Of a stretch of 64,000 nucleotides of DNA, positions 45,989-55,713 are shown one piece after another; position 1 is the stretch's first letter; every line of letters starts with the position of its first letter. The DNA is from Cristatella mucedo (Eukaryota > Bryozoa > Phylactolaemata > Cristatellidae). Where the stretch lies: NCBI GenBank assembly GCA_009760855.2, contig WPIO01000013.1, forward strand, positions 3,698,501 to 3,762,500. Reading direction: 5' to 3'. The notes below the pieces were generated by a model. That model was not told the origin of the DNA. It did not search any database and saw nothing but the letters and a program-made list of their open reading frames with translations. A program made the position numbers and the translations under genes.

Positions 45989-46286
45989 CGGTTTAGGGTT
46001 TTAAGGGTTTATGGTTTAGCGTTTAGGGTTTAGGGTTTTAAATAAATAAATCCTAGCTGATTAAACAGCCTCTTTTTTATAGCGACAGAAGAGCCTTTAT
46101 GGCTCTCACCACCGCTTGCAGTGGCGATAAAGAATCGCCCACCGCAGGAATCGAACCCACGACCTCGGGACCGAGGTCGTGAAAGCAACCGCCTTACCTA
46201 GTGTGCCATCACGGCTCATTTTTGGGTTTAGTGTTTAGGGCTTAGGGTTTAGTGTTTAGGGTTTTAAGGTTTAGGGTTTAGGGTTG
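45989..46286 (+). repeat. Degenerate TTTAGGG (telomere-like) arrays split by SINE-A
   Basis: GGTTTAGGGTTTTAAGGG...GTTTAGGGTTTAGGG at 45990-46040 and GGGTTTAGTGTTTAGGGC...TTTAGGGTTTAGGG at 46225-46285. The heptamer TTTAGGG is the plant-type telomere repeat; most animals use TTAGGG. The array lies inside the inverted-repeat segment, not at a chromosome end. Confidence 0.85.
46050..46218 (-). mobile_element. SINE-A, near full length
   Basis: TAGCTGATTAAACAGCCTC, GGCTCTCACCACCGCTTGCA, B-box complement GGAATCGAACCC, the 24-bp near-palindrome CACGACCTCGG-GA-CCGAGGTCGTG (broken here by dashes for reading), head CCTAGTGTGCCATCACGGC. Inserted into the TTTAGGG array. Confidence 0.9.
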
Positions 46287-46659
46287 ATGGCGGGCTTCGC
46301 CTCCGCCGTCTAAATTCACCCTTGCTAGTATACCGCGCTTTAATTAGTTCGTATTAGGGCGTAACGAGTTCTCTTGAGATCGAGTTATACTCAGTAGACC
46401 TCTGAGGCTCAGCGCTCATTTGCAGGAAGTGCAGCACGCCGTAGCACGCGCCCGCTTTGACGGGTACGAACACGTGCCTGGCGGCGTCGAGCGGAACCGA
46501 ACTCCCACAGGACCAAACTGTATAGCTCGCCGACGCCTCCGCCTCAACCGCCTCCGCCGCCGCTGGCTCCATTACATACCATCCGTCCAATGAATCCATC
46601 CTTCTAATTATACTTAGTTGATTTTATTTTAGTAGAGCGTGAACTTCATTTGATCATAT

Positions 46660-46662
<3 letters not shown>

Positions 46663-46743
<81 letters not shown>
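46663..46743. repeat. (TA)n microsatellite
   Basis: About 40 TA units. Confidence 0.97.
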
Positions 46744-46751
<8 letters not shown>

Positions 46752-46893
46752 ATTCTTAGTTATACATTCATCAGCATAGGGGGGAAATGTCCTACCCCGG
46801 GGGGGGGGAAATGTCCTTGGAGAAATGTCCTAGGGTCCACCAGGGGGGAAATGTCCGGGGGTAAACGTGCAGGGGGAGAAATGTCCTACGACC

Positions 46894-47239
46894 ACACAAC
46901 GACTGTACGCACGCACTTGTAGCGGCTCCTGAAACAAAAGCCTTCACCGAAGACACATGCGCACACGACAGTGCCAGCCCTAAAAGTCACGTGACGGAAC
47001 CCGGGCGAAAGTGGTGCCTCCAGGCATGACTAGCGAACGGTGGAAGCTGCACCGACGCGCGCAGGTTTCCGCCCTTGACCCTGACGTCCGCCCTTTATTG
47101 ATGCACCGACATTAGGAATTCCGTCAAAGAGACCCATTACAATTGTGGACTCCGTAGTCATCCGCATGGGACGGCTCACAGAGGGGCTCCGACTGCACCA
47201 TGCCAATGCGGCTATCAATTAAATAAGCGAATGGAAATC
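46894..47239. other. Unassigned, no gene recognised
   Basis: Nothing identifiable. Confidence 0.4.
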
Positions 47240-47378
47240 TAATGATTCAACGGCCTCATTCACAGGGCGGCTGTAGAGTCTTAGCAGCGTTCACCAATAG
47301 AGCCATGTCATGTTACCGAGCTCGAACCTGCGACATCCATCTTGAAACGCGAGCACCTTAACGCTGGCCCAAGACCTA
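47240..47378 (-). mobile_element. SINE-A, strongly diverged
   Basis: GATTCAACGGCCTCATTCAC, GCGTTCACCAATAGAGCC, degenerate B-box complement GAGCTCGAACCTGCGAC and AACGCGAGCACCTTAACG follow the SINE-A order. Confidence 0.6.
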
Positions 47379-47384
47379 GTGCCT

Positions 47385-48180
47385 TAATTAATAACAATAA
47401 TACTAATACTAATAATAATAATAATAATGCACTTGATAAAGAGAACTCAATCTCTTTCTAGGCGCTTTACATTTGCTGCAAAGGAAACACGATCGAAAGG
47501 TTAGTAATAGCATGCTCGATAAACTACAAGAATAGCATGGTTAGGGGTGACATGCGCAGGGTCATCATGCAAGTGTGGTTAGCGGCAGCATGCACAGTGT
47601 CAGCACGCATAAGCACATGAAGGACGAGTCACAGGGACCCACTCAATGCTGTGATGAATAGGTGCGTTTTTAATTTCTTTTTCAATGCCAAGTCAGCGTA
47701 CGTTGACGCATGTCAGGAGTGAGTTCCAGGCTTTTGGAGCAACCGAGCTATATGCACGATCTCCGAAGGATTTGAGGTTCGTACGAGGTATGGGTAAACA
47801 GCTCGACTCCGAAAAGCGAGTGGGACCATGCTGAGCCTGGTGGGGGAGCAGATCTGATAGGTCGGCTGGAGTCGAAGAATGAAGGGACATAAAAGTTATT
47901 GACACAACCTTGAAGTCGTGATGGCACACTAGGTAAGGCGGCTGCTTTTCACGGCCTCGGTCCCGAGGTCTCGGGATCAAATCCTGCGGTGGGCGATCCT
48001 GTATCGCCGCCGCAAGCGGTGGCGATAGCCATACAGGCTCTTCTGTCACTATGCAAGAGAGGCTGTTAAATCAGCTAGTAATTTTTCAAGTCGATGCGTT
48101 GCTTGACTGGTAGCCAGTGCAGGTCGGCGAAAAGGGGTGTGATGTGGCAACTGCGACGCTCGCTGCAGACAGACAAGCCT
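47385..48180 (-). mobile_element. L2-B 3' part, split by SINE-A
   Basis: (TAA)n tail, hairpin half CTCTTTCTAGGCGCTTTACA, 3' UTR, C-terminal ORF (frame includes FSESSCLPIPRTNLKSFGDR) to 47918. It resumes at 48088 with AAGTCGATGCGTTGCTTGAC. Ends at 48180. Confidence 0.9.
47919..48087 (+). mobile_element. SINE-A with target-site duplication
   Basis: Head TGATGGCACACTAGGTAAGG, stem CCTCGGTCCCGAGG, body CCGCAAGCGGTGGCGATAGC, tail GAGGCTGTTAAATCAGCTAG plus a short AT tail. AAGTCG flanks it on both sides (47913-47918, 48088-48093). The B box is mutated (GGGATCAAATCC). Confidence 0.9.
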
Positions 48181-48536
48181 GCACCGTTCTTGGTTCCGTC
48201 GTGCTTCTGTCCCGCGCCAGTCTTAGGTGCACAGTCACCAATACCGTGGGGCGGTCCAAGACTCAGGCAAGACTTGACGGTGACGCAGCAGCTTAAAACG
48301 CGGTTCCGCTTCTTCGTCCCGCGTCATCGCAGTCCAAGACTCGGGCAAAACGTAGCGAACGACTACTCACACACGGGCGCCATCTTTTCGGCGGCCACGC
48401 CTTCTCCATTGCTTCGCAAGGAATGGTGGATGACTCGACCGACGAGAAATCGTCGAGGCGAAATCCGCGAGAGTCGCTGTCAGTGGGAAGCTACGAGCTC
48501 GTCACACAGGAATCTATACACAATCTAGGAATCAGC

Positions 48537-48538
<2 letters not shown>
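48181..48538. other. Unassigned, no gene recognised
   Basis: Contains a small repeat of GTCCAAGACTC. No domain in the open frame. Confidence 0.4.
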
Positions 48539-48621
<83 letters not shown>

Positions 48622-48645
48622 ACACATACACACACACACACACAC

Positions 48646-48678
<33 letters not shown>
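48539..48678. repeat. (CA)n followed by (TA)n
   Basis: CA tract to about 48646, TA to 48678. A short ATCTAGGAATC motif flanks it on both sides (48524 and 48680). Confidence 0.95.
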
Positions 48679-48679
<1 letters not shown>

Positions 48680-48680
<1 letters not shown>

Positions 48681-50083
48681 CTAGGAATCCGCTGTGGCGC
48701 GGGCGATTGAGGCTCTTGCGGAGCGTTGAAGTGCTTCCGGAAGTGCATCGCGTAGCGGCCATTTTCTTACCTCCCCCGACGAAAGCGGCAATCCCGCGAT
48801 CGCTCCTGAGCTTGGATCAATTGGGAAAGAAGACTGAGAGGAAACGCGGTGCTTGCAAACTTTCGGCATACGGGCGCAAGCAGGACAGAAGCCGCTTAAA
48901 CGCGTCTTTAGACTGGGTTGCATTCTTCGAACAGCGAGCCGCCGCCGCCTCATTCCTACAAGCCGGAGTCCCCTGCGCCCTAGGCTGAGCTGCGAAGCAG
49001 TTTCGATGGGCAGCGGCGCGAGTGCGCCGGTCAAAGTGCGCCCGCCGTCCTCCCTGTGGGCGCGCGAGCGAGTGCTACATCTGCAGCCTCCCGTAAGATC
49101 GGCGAGCCGGCTTATCTGAAGCATGGATGGACGGCACCTAGTGTTGGAGTAGCTGAGGGGGCGGGGGGCGGCAGAAGAAGCTCCTGCCCGGAAATGCAGC
49201 GTAGCTATCGTACGGGACCGCCGCCCAGGCCACGCGGCGCCACGCCACGCCAAGCCACGCCACCCCCTGCCCGTCCCAATGGTAGCTCTGACTACCCGAT
49301 TAACACGCCTCACCGGCAGGCGTCTAGACGGCCTGCCGTCGAATGCCCAGGGGCGAAGTCGAGAAAGGATAAAACTTCCTACGCTGTATTGAAAAGGCGC
49401 TGCAGCCCCGGCACGAGGGGATCGCAGGCGGCAGCGAGACTCCGACGAGCCGGCGGCTGCAGCGAGGCGCATCTTCGCTTGAGCGCAACCCTTCCGGCGC
49501 CGCGGGGCGCCGCACTGGACGAGTCGATTCGCCGAGACTGCCGCTCAGAAGGGGAGCCGGCGGTAGAAGACGCAATGAGTAGAGGCCGAGGCTTGCGGCG
49601 GCCTTCGCACGGCGGCAGGCCTACGTCCGGGCGAGTTCTCTTCGAGACTTACGCTGACCGGACCGAACGGGTTTACGACCGCCGCAGCGATTCGCGCAAT
49701 TCGCTGCGCGGCGTAAACCCAGCCGGCAGCTCTTGTCGCGCGTTCGCGCGCGCGCTAGCCAGGCCCGCGGCCGCACGTACGGCGGGCGACTCGGCGCCAA
49801 GCGCCGGGACGATCCCCCCCCCTCTCCTCCCCCAGCCAGTGGTGAAAGCCGGAGCAGGAGCGTTGCTGGGCGTTTCCGGGGTGCGCGGCCGGCCAGCGCG
49901 CTGATTGATCGGCCGCCGTGGGCAAGGTGCCGATCCTCGCGTTTCTATTGGTTCAGCGGTCAGAGGCGTGTCACGCCACGAGGCGGCATAATAAAGGCCA
50001 GCACTCGCCGATGCGTGACGTCTGTTTACTGGCTCTCGCTCGCTATAGAGGTCTCTGCAAGCCCGCCGACGGGACGCCCGAAG
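48680..50083. other. CpG island upstream of the Rh-type gene
   Basis: High CpG density, long two-strand frames (e.g. 49056-49904) without domains. It serves plausibly as the promoter region of the gene at 50084. No coding exon supported here. Confidence 0.6.
49945..50023 (+). promoter_or_regulatory. Candidate core promoter of the Rh-type gene
   Basis: Inverted CCAAT (ATTGG, 49947-49951), TATA-like CATAATAAAG (49987-49996) and a cAMP-response-like TGACGTC (50016-50022). A start site about 30 bp after the TATA-like element would give a 5' leader of roughly 60 nt before the ATG at 50084. Inferred from spacing only. Confidence 0.45.
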
Positions 50084-50231
50084 ATGTGGCTGCGCGGGAA
50101 ATTCTCGACGACGGTGCTTCTCTGCCAGGTGGCCTTCATCGTGTTGTTCGGCATCTTCGCACGCTACAAAAGCACGGCGACGTCGCTGGCCGCTTACCCG
50201 AGTAAGCGCTCAGCGAAGGAGCTCGGCTCGC

Positions 50232-50283
<52 letters not shown>

Positions 50284-50531
50284 GCCTCGCTCGCTCGTCA
50301 GACATATAGCGGCGCTCGCGGCGGGCGCGCGCGCGACGCAGTGTTTCAGGACGTGCACGTGATGATCTTCGTCGGCTTCGGCTTCCTGATGACGTTCCTG
50401 AAGCGCTACGGCTTCGGCGCGGTGGGCATCAACTTCGTGCTCGCCTCGATCGCCATCCAGTGGCACGTGATCTTCGACGGCCTCCTCGAGCTGTCGCACC
50501 ACGACTGGACGATTCCAATAGACGTCAATTC
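50084..50531 (+). CDS. Rh-type ammonium transporter (Rh glycoprotein family), exons 1 and 2; gene continues beyond
   Basis: Rh glycoproteins conduct NH3/NH4+ (and perhaps CO2) across the plasma membrane as trimers with 12 transmembrane segments in most members. Exon 1 (50084-50201) starts at an ATG with A at -3 and encodes [20 protein letters not shown]...FGIFARYKS...AAYP, which is the first membrane segment. The donor is GTAAGC at 50202. A 140-bp intron ends CGCAG at 50341. Exon 2 (50342-50531) encodes [40 protein letters not shown] and then [15 protein letters not shown], i.e. membrane segments 2-3; [18 protein letters not shown] is the family signature. Donor GTGAGT at 50532. Joined length is 308 nt (about 102 residues, against 420-480 for full proteins). 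The loop between segments 1 and 2 is much shorter than in vertebrate RhCG. Later exons are not seen to 64000, so intron 2 exceeds 13 kb or this is a 5' fragment. Confidence 0.88.
50202..50341 (+). other. Intron 1 of the Rh-type gene, with (GCC)n
   Basis: 140 bp; (GCC)n at about 50231-50283. If retained, the frame would run through a polyalanine tract and stop at TGA 50360-50362 in exon 2. The 3' end lacks a pyrimidine tract (CGCGCGCGACGCAG). Confidence 0.75.
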
Positions 50532-52082
50532 GTGAGTAGCGAGAGACGGCGGCGGCGGCCCACCGCGCGCGGCGACGCGCACAGGCGAGCGAGGCGCCCT
50601 CCTCCGACCGTCGCCGGCCGGCCGGCCGCCCGCCAGCGCGCGCGAGCGAGCGCGCGGCTTTCCCGGAAGCTCCCGCTGCCGCGACCGGCGAAAGCGCGCG
50701 CGCGCGCGCGCACGCGCTAGCGGCGAAATGGCGACGCAATTGATTCGACTGCCGCCGGAATGCTGGCTGGAGTCGGCGGCGACGGCGGCACCGGCTGGCT
50801 GGCTGGCCGCGCACAAAAGGCGGCGCGGTAGTTGGTACCCTAAGAGCCGACCGACCGACCGACCGACCGACCGCGCGCGCGTAGGTCCGTCTCGCGAGGT
50901 GATTTGTCTGCGAGCCTCTAGCGCATTCGCGAAGGCAGGGGCGGACGAGTCGCTGTCTCGCTGGAGACCCGCGGGGCGCTCGTAACAGCCCGCCCTCACA
51001 GCGACCTCGCCTTCCAATAAATGCCACTTATATAAGGCCCACCCACTCGGCAGTGCAGCCCTCCCTTCCCCGACCCCTGGCTCGGAGAGCGACCCGGCTC
51101 GGAGAGCGCGAGAGATACTCCCGGAGCCCAACCGGATCGGAGAGCCGCTTCCAATCCAAGCTGCCCTTCGTCCTCCTCAGCCAAACGAGCGCCGGCTGGT
51201 CCGATGCAGCCGCAGACGACGGCCGATTCGCGGGGCGCCGCACGAGGCCCGGGCGGCCGAAGGGCTCTTAAAGCGCTGGCGCGTCATCGCGGCTGCGGTT
51301 CGGCTCTCTAGCGAGGACGAAGCGCTCGCGCCTCCAGAGACCGGTGGCTCGGCCCGACGGGTCTCTGGCTCGTGCCCGTGCGGATGCAGCGCTGCTGCCG
51401 CCGCGCCGCCGCCGCCGCCCCACTGCAAGTCGCTCTCCGCCGGCTGGCTGGCTGGCGCGAGCCAGCCGGCGAGACGCGCGCTCATCGCGAAGCGTCCGCG
51501 TTCGCCGGGACGATGTCCGCTCTTTTGTAGTCTCTTTTCTTTTCTTATACGCTCGCTGCGCCCTACCCGGCGGCTTGCGTGCGGGCGCGCGTGCTGGCAC
51601 CGAGGGCACTGATAGCGCGGGCGTCGGCTGCCGGCTTCCGTGCGGCGCTTCATTTGAGTCCACTTAACGGGCGGGCGGCGGCGCCAGCCGTCGCGTTTTA
51701 TCGTTGGACCTACCGCTCGACCTTCGCGCCAGCCACTTGACCTCCCCGCCGCCCCCCCCCTCCCCCCCCCCCCCCCCCCCCCCGATGGTTCGAGCTAGCC
51801 AAGCCCCAGCTCTGTAAGACGCGTGCTACGAACGCCTCGACGGGTTCGGACTGCGAGCTTTCGCGCTGAACAGCCGGGGTCAGGAGCGAGGTCAGGAGCG
51901 AGGCGTTCCCTGGCGTAGGCTGCGGCTGCCGGGAGTCGGCGCTTACCTTCCAAGGAGCCGTGTCTGCGGCGATGTTACGCCATGCACCGAACGACGGCGT
52001 CGGACCCTTAGTTCGTCTCGTGGGGGCTCGCGTCACCCACCGCTGGGTGCCGCCCTGCAGTATTTGTCGAACCTCGTTAAGG
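50532..52082. other. CpG-rich start of Rh intron 2
   Basis: CpG-rich to about 51650. CCAAT at 51014 and TTATATAAGG at 51028-51037 could form a second plus-strand promoter. Also (CGAC)n at 50850-50875, alternating GC at 50694-50715 and a 34-bp C run with one T at 51749-51783. No further exon recognised. Confidence 0.5.
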
Positions 52083-52245
52083 GCCGCGTAGCCGAGGAGG
52101 TGAGGTGCTCGTTCTTCACGACCGAGATCGAGGGTTCGAATCCCGAAGTCGGCAATCCGTTAGTGCCAACTGCAAGCACCGGCGATAGCCTCTTTAGGTA
52201 GGCTCTTCTGCCGCTGTACGAATGCGGCTGTTAAGTCAGCTAATA
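52083..52245 (+). mobile_element. SINE-A, best tRNA-like head
   Basis: GGCCGCGTAGCCGAGGAGG (A-box-like), GTTCTTCACGACCGAGATCG, B box GGTTCGAATCC at 52133-52143, body CAACTGCAAGCACCGGCGAT, tail GGCTCTTCTGCCGCTGTACG and GCGGCTGTTAAGTCAGCTA. Short-core subtype. Confidence 0.85.
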
Positions 52246-52970
52246 TTTAGTTATGGCGGAGTAAGAAGGGTGATTGGAAGAGTTGCCTACTTATTTAGGA
52301 CACCCGAGTGTTCAGGCTAGTCATGGGTCTGGGAAGGAGGGAGTCGTGGATCTGGCTACGGCCACGCGACATTGTACTGTGCAGCCACGTGACACTGGAC
52401 AACCGAGTGACACTGTACTGCAACTTGACACTGTACTGCACACTATTGAGCTGCTCGCCATGACCTGCCAGCATTTCGTCGGGTGTGAGTAAAGTGGTTT
52501 CCATTTAACTCATATACCATCTGTTGTTAGCAGGGGGCTAACGTGGGCACTCGATAATGTCATTAGCCAGCACTCAACTCATGGGGCCGGCCCCCACCTA
52601 CACTTGTCCGACAACGGTTTCGGGTATCACCTGCCCTGGTGACTGCGTCTGTCCTGCAGGCCTGCTGTCCTGCAGGACTCCGGCTGAACGGTCTCGAGGC
52701 GCAGTTGTTGGTGTCCTTCATTGGCCCTAACCTCTATCGCAGCACCGGTCTAATCGTACGCGACGGCCCCCCCCCTCCCAGTCCTCACGAGAACTTCGTC
52801 AGACAGTAAAATATGGGCAGCAGCAGCAGCCTGGCCAAAATGGATCCGCTAAGCTCTTTAGCTTCCGGGATGCATCGACATGGGTGTCTGGCCCACTATC
52901 CTACGAACAAAACCGACTAAGAGGCCCCGCCCCCAGAGGCTTAATTACTTCACTCGATTCTTGACAAACG
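52246..52970. other. Unassigned, weak 20-bp repeats
   Basis: Three or four imperfect GTGACACTGTACTGC-type units at 52365-52440. Otherwise nothing recognised. Confidence 0.45.
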
Positions 52971-53019
52971 GGGGGGGGGGGGTGGGGTGGGGCCGGGGCC
53001 GGGGCGGGGCGAGGGGACC
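52971..53019 (+). repeat. G-run cluster, predicted G-quadruplex
   Basis: One run of 12 G followed by six runs of four or more G within 50 bp (GGGGTGGGGCCGGGG, GGGGCGGGGCGAGGGG). Confidence 0.9.
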
Positions 53020-53340
53020 CTATTAAGCCAAGTTCGAAACAGTAGGCTTATGCAAAGCTAAATGCAGCTCTTCGTCAGAAAATCAGTTCTAGCTACTAAC
53101 TCGAGCAACGGTAACTGATCGCCCAGCCATAGACCTCGTCCACCGTCGAGCTCCGTCGAGGTCTCGGAATATTCAGCAGATGTTACAGACCAGCTGTTCT
53201 ACTAGCCAATGGCCGTGAGCCGTTTTTTCTTTCGTGCTTTTATGTGCTGGTCTAAGCATGACGCTTTGGTTATGTAGCATGCTTGCTTAAACATGACACC
53301 TTGCTTGTCGTTATTGATTGTTACTTCTCTAGCAGTAAGC
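53020..53340. other. Unassigned, no gene recognised
   Basis: Nothing identifiable. Confidence 0.4.
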
Positions 53341-53342
53341 TG

Positions 53343-53483
53343 TCAAGTGCCTGTATTGAGATTCAGTTCTCTCAGGGTGTCATATCTATATATATTCATA
53401 TTTATATATTTAGATTTACTATTGCCATTATTATTATTATTATTATTATCATTATTGCAATTATTATTATTATTACTATTATG
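53343..53483 (+). mobile_element. Solo L2-like tail with TA and ATT tracts
   Basis: AAGTGCCTGTATTGAGATTC, AGTTCTCTCAGGGTGTCATA, then a TA-rich tract and (ATT)n with variants. Could be the 3' end of a SINE-B whose head is lost. Confidence 0.6.
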
Positions 53484-53614
53484 TCCACAGTGCTTATGTA
53501 AAAGGGCCGATGCCTCTCGTTAGTAGTACCTTACAATGGATCGTTGTTATCCTATTTTGAAGACTAAGTGGCACTCACGGGATTCGTCCCCAGGCAGGGC
53601 TATGAAACATCTTT

Positions 53615-53672
53615 CGGAGGATAATCTCCGAGGATTATCTCCGAGAGATAATCTCGGATATCTCGGAGGATA
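53615..53672. repeat. Interleaved palindrome cluster (GATAATCTCCGAGGATTATC)
   Basis: GGATAATCTCCGAGGATTAT and CCGAGAGATAATCTCGGATA variants overlap in both orientations over about 58 bp. Confidence 0.85.
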
Positions 53673-54116
53673 ACAATTCTCCTTTTAAAACTTAGCATAC
53701 CCACCTAAGGTCGGTTTTACTGACGAACACTTGACCTGACGCAGTATAACAACTCAATTCTTGGGTTTAATTGAAAAATTGTACAGTTAATACGATATCT
53801 TGATTCGCTTTGTTTCATCTTTTACCCAAGGGCACTCGTCCTTCATTCTGGACTGCCCTCTTTGTCTCGCTCTTACTCTAATTACTCTCGCGGTCTTAAA
53901 AGGCTCTCGGTGGGAGGGGCGCCAACACTCCCACACCTGACATCCTTCAGCGATCCCACACATCTCTTGCATCTCTTCGGTGCTATGCTCTGCTATCTCG
54001 TAGTCCCCCACGAATTTTTTTTTCATGTTTCCTCCACTTGCTCTCGCACATATTCTGCTGGCCAACAGCTCGCAGGAAGAGCTTAGAGCTCTTGGAGCGC
54101 CGCTTTGGCATCCTTT
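53673..54116. other. Unassigned, possible LINE C-terminal fragment
   Basis: Plus frame HSSFILDCPLCLALTLIT near 53830-53885 recalls the HxxxxCP motif after RT in some non-LTR elements. Not enough to classify. Confidence 0.35.
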
Positions 54117-54158
<42 letters not shown>

Positions 54159-54335
54159 CATATATATATATATATAGATAATAATAATAATAATAATAAT
54201 ATTGCACTTGATAAAGCGCCCTCAGAGAACTTAATCTCTTTCTAGGCGCTTTACATTTGCTGTATATACATATATATATATATATATATATGTGTATATA
54301 TATATATATATGTATATATGTATATATATGTGTGT
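54117..54335. repeat. (TA)n arrays interrupted by a solo LINE tail
   Basis: TA tracts at 54117-54178 and 54264-54335 flank the 85-bp tail at 54179-54263, which looks inserted into a pre-existing TA array. Confidence 0.9.
54179..54263 (-). mobile_element. Solo L2-B tail inside a TA array
   Basis: (TAA)n, GCACTTGATAAAGCGCCCTC, CTCTTTCTAGGCGCTTTACA, ending TTTGCTG exactly as in the 6.1-kb copy. Confidence 0.88.
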
Positions 54336-54337
54336 AT

Positions 54338-54500
54338 ATATTCATTTTTATAGCACCCTAAGATAACTTGGTCTCTACCCAGTCGCTTCACACATGCAGC
54401 ATGGCTCGAACCCACGTCCTCGGCCATCAAATGCGTTCACCTTGACCTCGGTCATTAAAGGGCAGCAGCTTAACCTTTGGGCCAAGCCTGGGCGGCAGAC
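54338..54500 (-). mobile_element. SINE-B
   Basis: TTTTATAGCACCCTAAGATA (complement of L2-like tail), TCTCTACCCAGTCGCTTCAC, complement of B-box region GCATGGCTCGAACCCACG, two ACCTCGGTCATT-type blocks and head TTTGGGCCAAGCCTGGGC. Same architecture as 22700-22870. Confidence 0.78.
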
Positions 54501-54855
54501 TGGTGGAAGTTTAATGAGCTGCCGAGACACGTGCTCTCCAGTGGGCGCCGCGTAGAGCATCGAAGAGCCGAGCGGAAGGAAGAGAGAGCGGTTGGTGTGG
54601 GATTTTAGATAGCAGGCAGCAGTTGATTGAAATCTCCGGCATCGCTCCGCATTGTTGCTAACAGTTCAATGAGCAGGGTGCCTGAATGGCTGCCCGGCAA
54701 TGGTTTGCTTGACTGAGTGTAGCATTGTGCACGCCGCATGGAGCCTGAGCTGCCCGAGCTTTCATATCGGCGGCCAGGCTTTCATCTCGAAGGGCTTCCT
54801 GGCAGCCGAGCGGCAGCTGATAAGTTCTGGGGCGGCAATTCGAGGCTGGAAGCAT
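54501..54855. other. Unassigned, no gene recognised
   Basis: Nothing identifiable. Confidence 0.4.
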
Positions 54856-55385
<530 letters not shown>

Positions 55386-55531
55386 ACGTAGGGTAAATAA
55401 ATAGTGCTCGAGCTAGCTTGGCCCCACTTCCTGGCCTGAATGTCGAACCCTCACTCCATCGGCCTCTCACGGCTGGGAGGTGCCAATGCGAGGATCGCAC
55501 GCACGGTGGCAGTCGCCCTTAAGACGGTTAC

Positions 55532-55712
55532 GATAATAATTATGATAATGAAAACGTCGTTCTGAATTGCACCCTGAGAGAAATAAGTCAATATCCAGGT
55601 GCTCTGCAGCCGCTTGAAGTGAGTCAATAACCAGAGGGCACGTGATTCGCACGGTATTATGCAGAGGCCAGTATGTAAAAGCACACAAGATGAGACCCAG
55701 GGCTGCCACTTA
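55532..55712 (-). mobile_element. L2-C tail and 3' UTR fragment
   Basis: GAATTGCACCCTGAGAGAAA and AATATCCAGGTGCTCTGCAG correspond to the L2-C tail at 61560-61610 (GCGCCTTCGGAGAACTAAAT, ATCCAGGTGATTTACAG). Confidence 0.55.
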
Positions 55713-55713
55713 G

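Larger units (their letters stand above)
45895..46893. mobile_element. Inverted-repeat-bounded segment, candidate DNA transposon
   Basis: Both edges are arrays of a GGAAATGTCC-type motif in opposite orientation. Left (45900-45975): three imperfect units ending GGGGTAGGACATTTCCC. Right (46779-46893): about five units beginning GGGGGGAAATGTCCTACCCC. A 17-bp stretch (45955-45971) is the exact reverse complement of 46782-46798. Between them lie TTTAGGG-like arrays, a SINE-A, an unrecognised 81-codon minus frame (46354-46599) and a (TA)n tract. No transposase or clear target duplication seen; the mobile nature is inferred. Confidence 0.5.

Noticed and set aside
46354-46599. 81-codon minus frame inside the inverted-repeat segment as a transposase
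   Set aside because: Too short and without a catalytic motif; left as unrecognised.
49056-49904. 282-codon frame in the CpG island upstream of the Rh gene
   Set aside because: Stops are rare in CpG-rich DNA; opposing strand frames are equally long and no domain or splice evidence exists.
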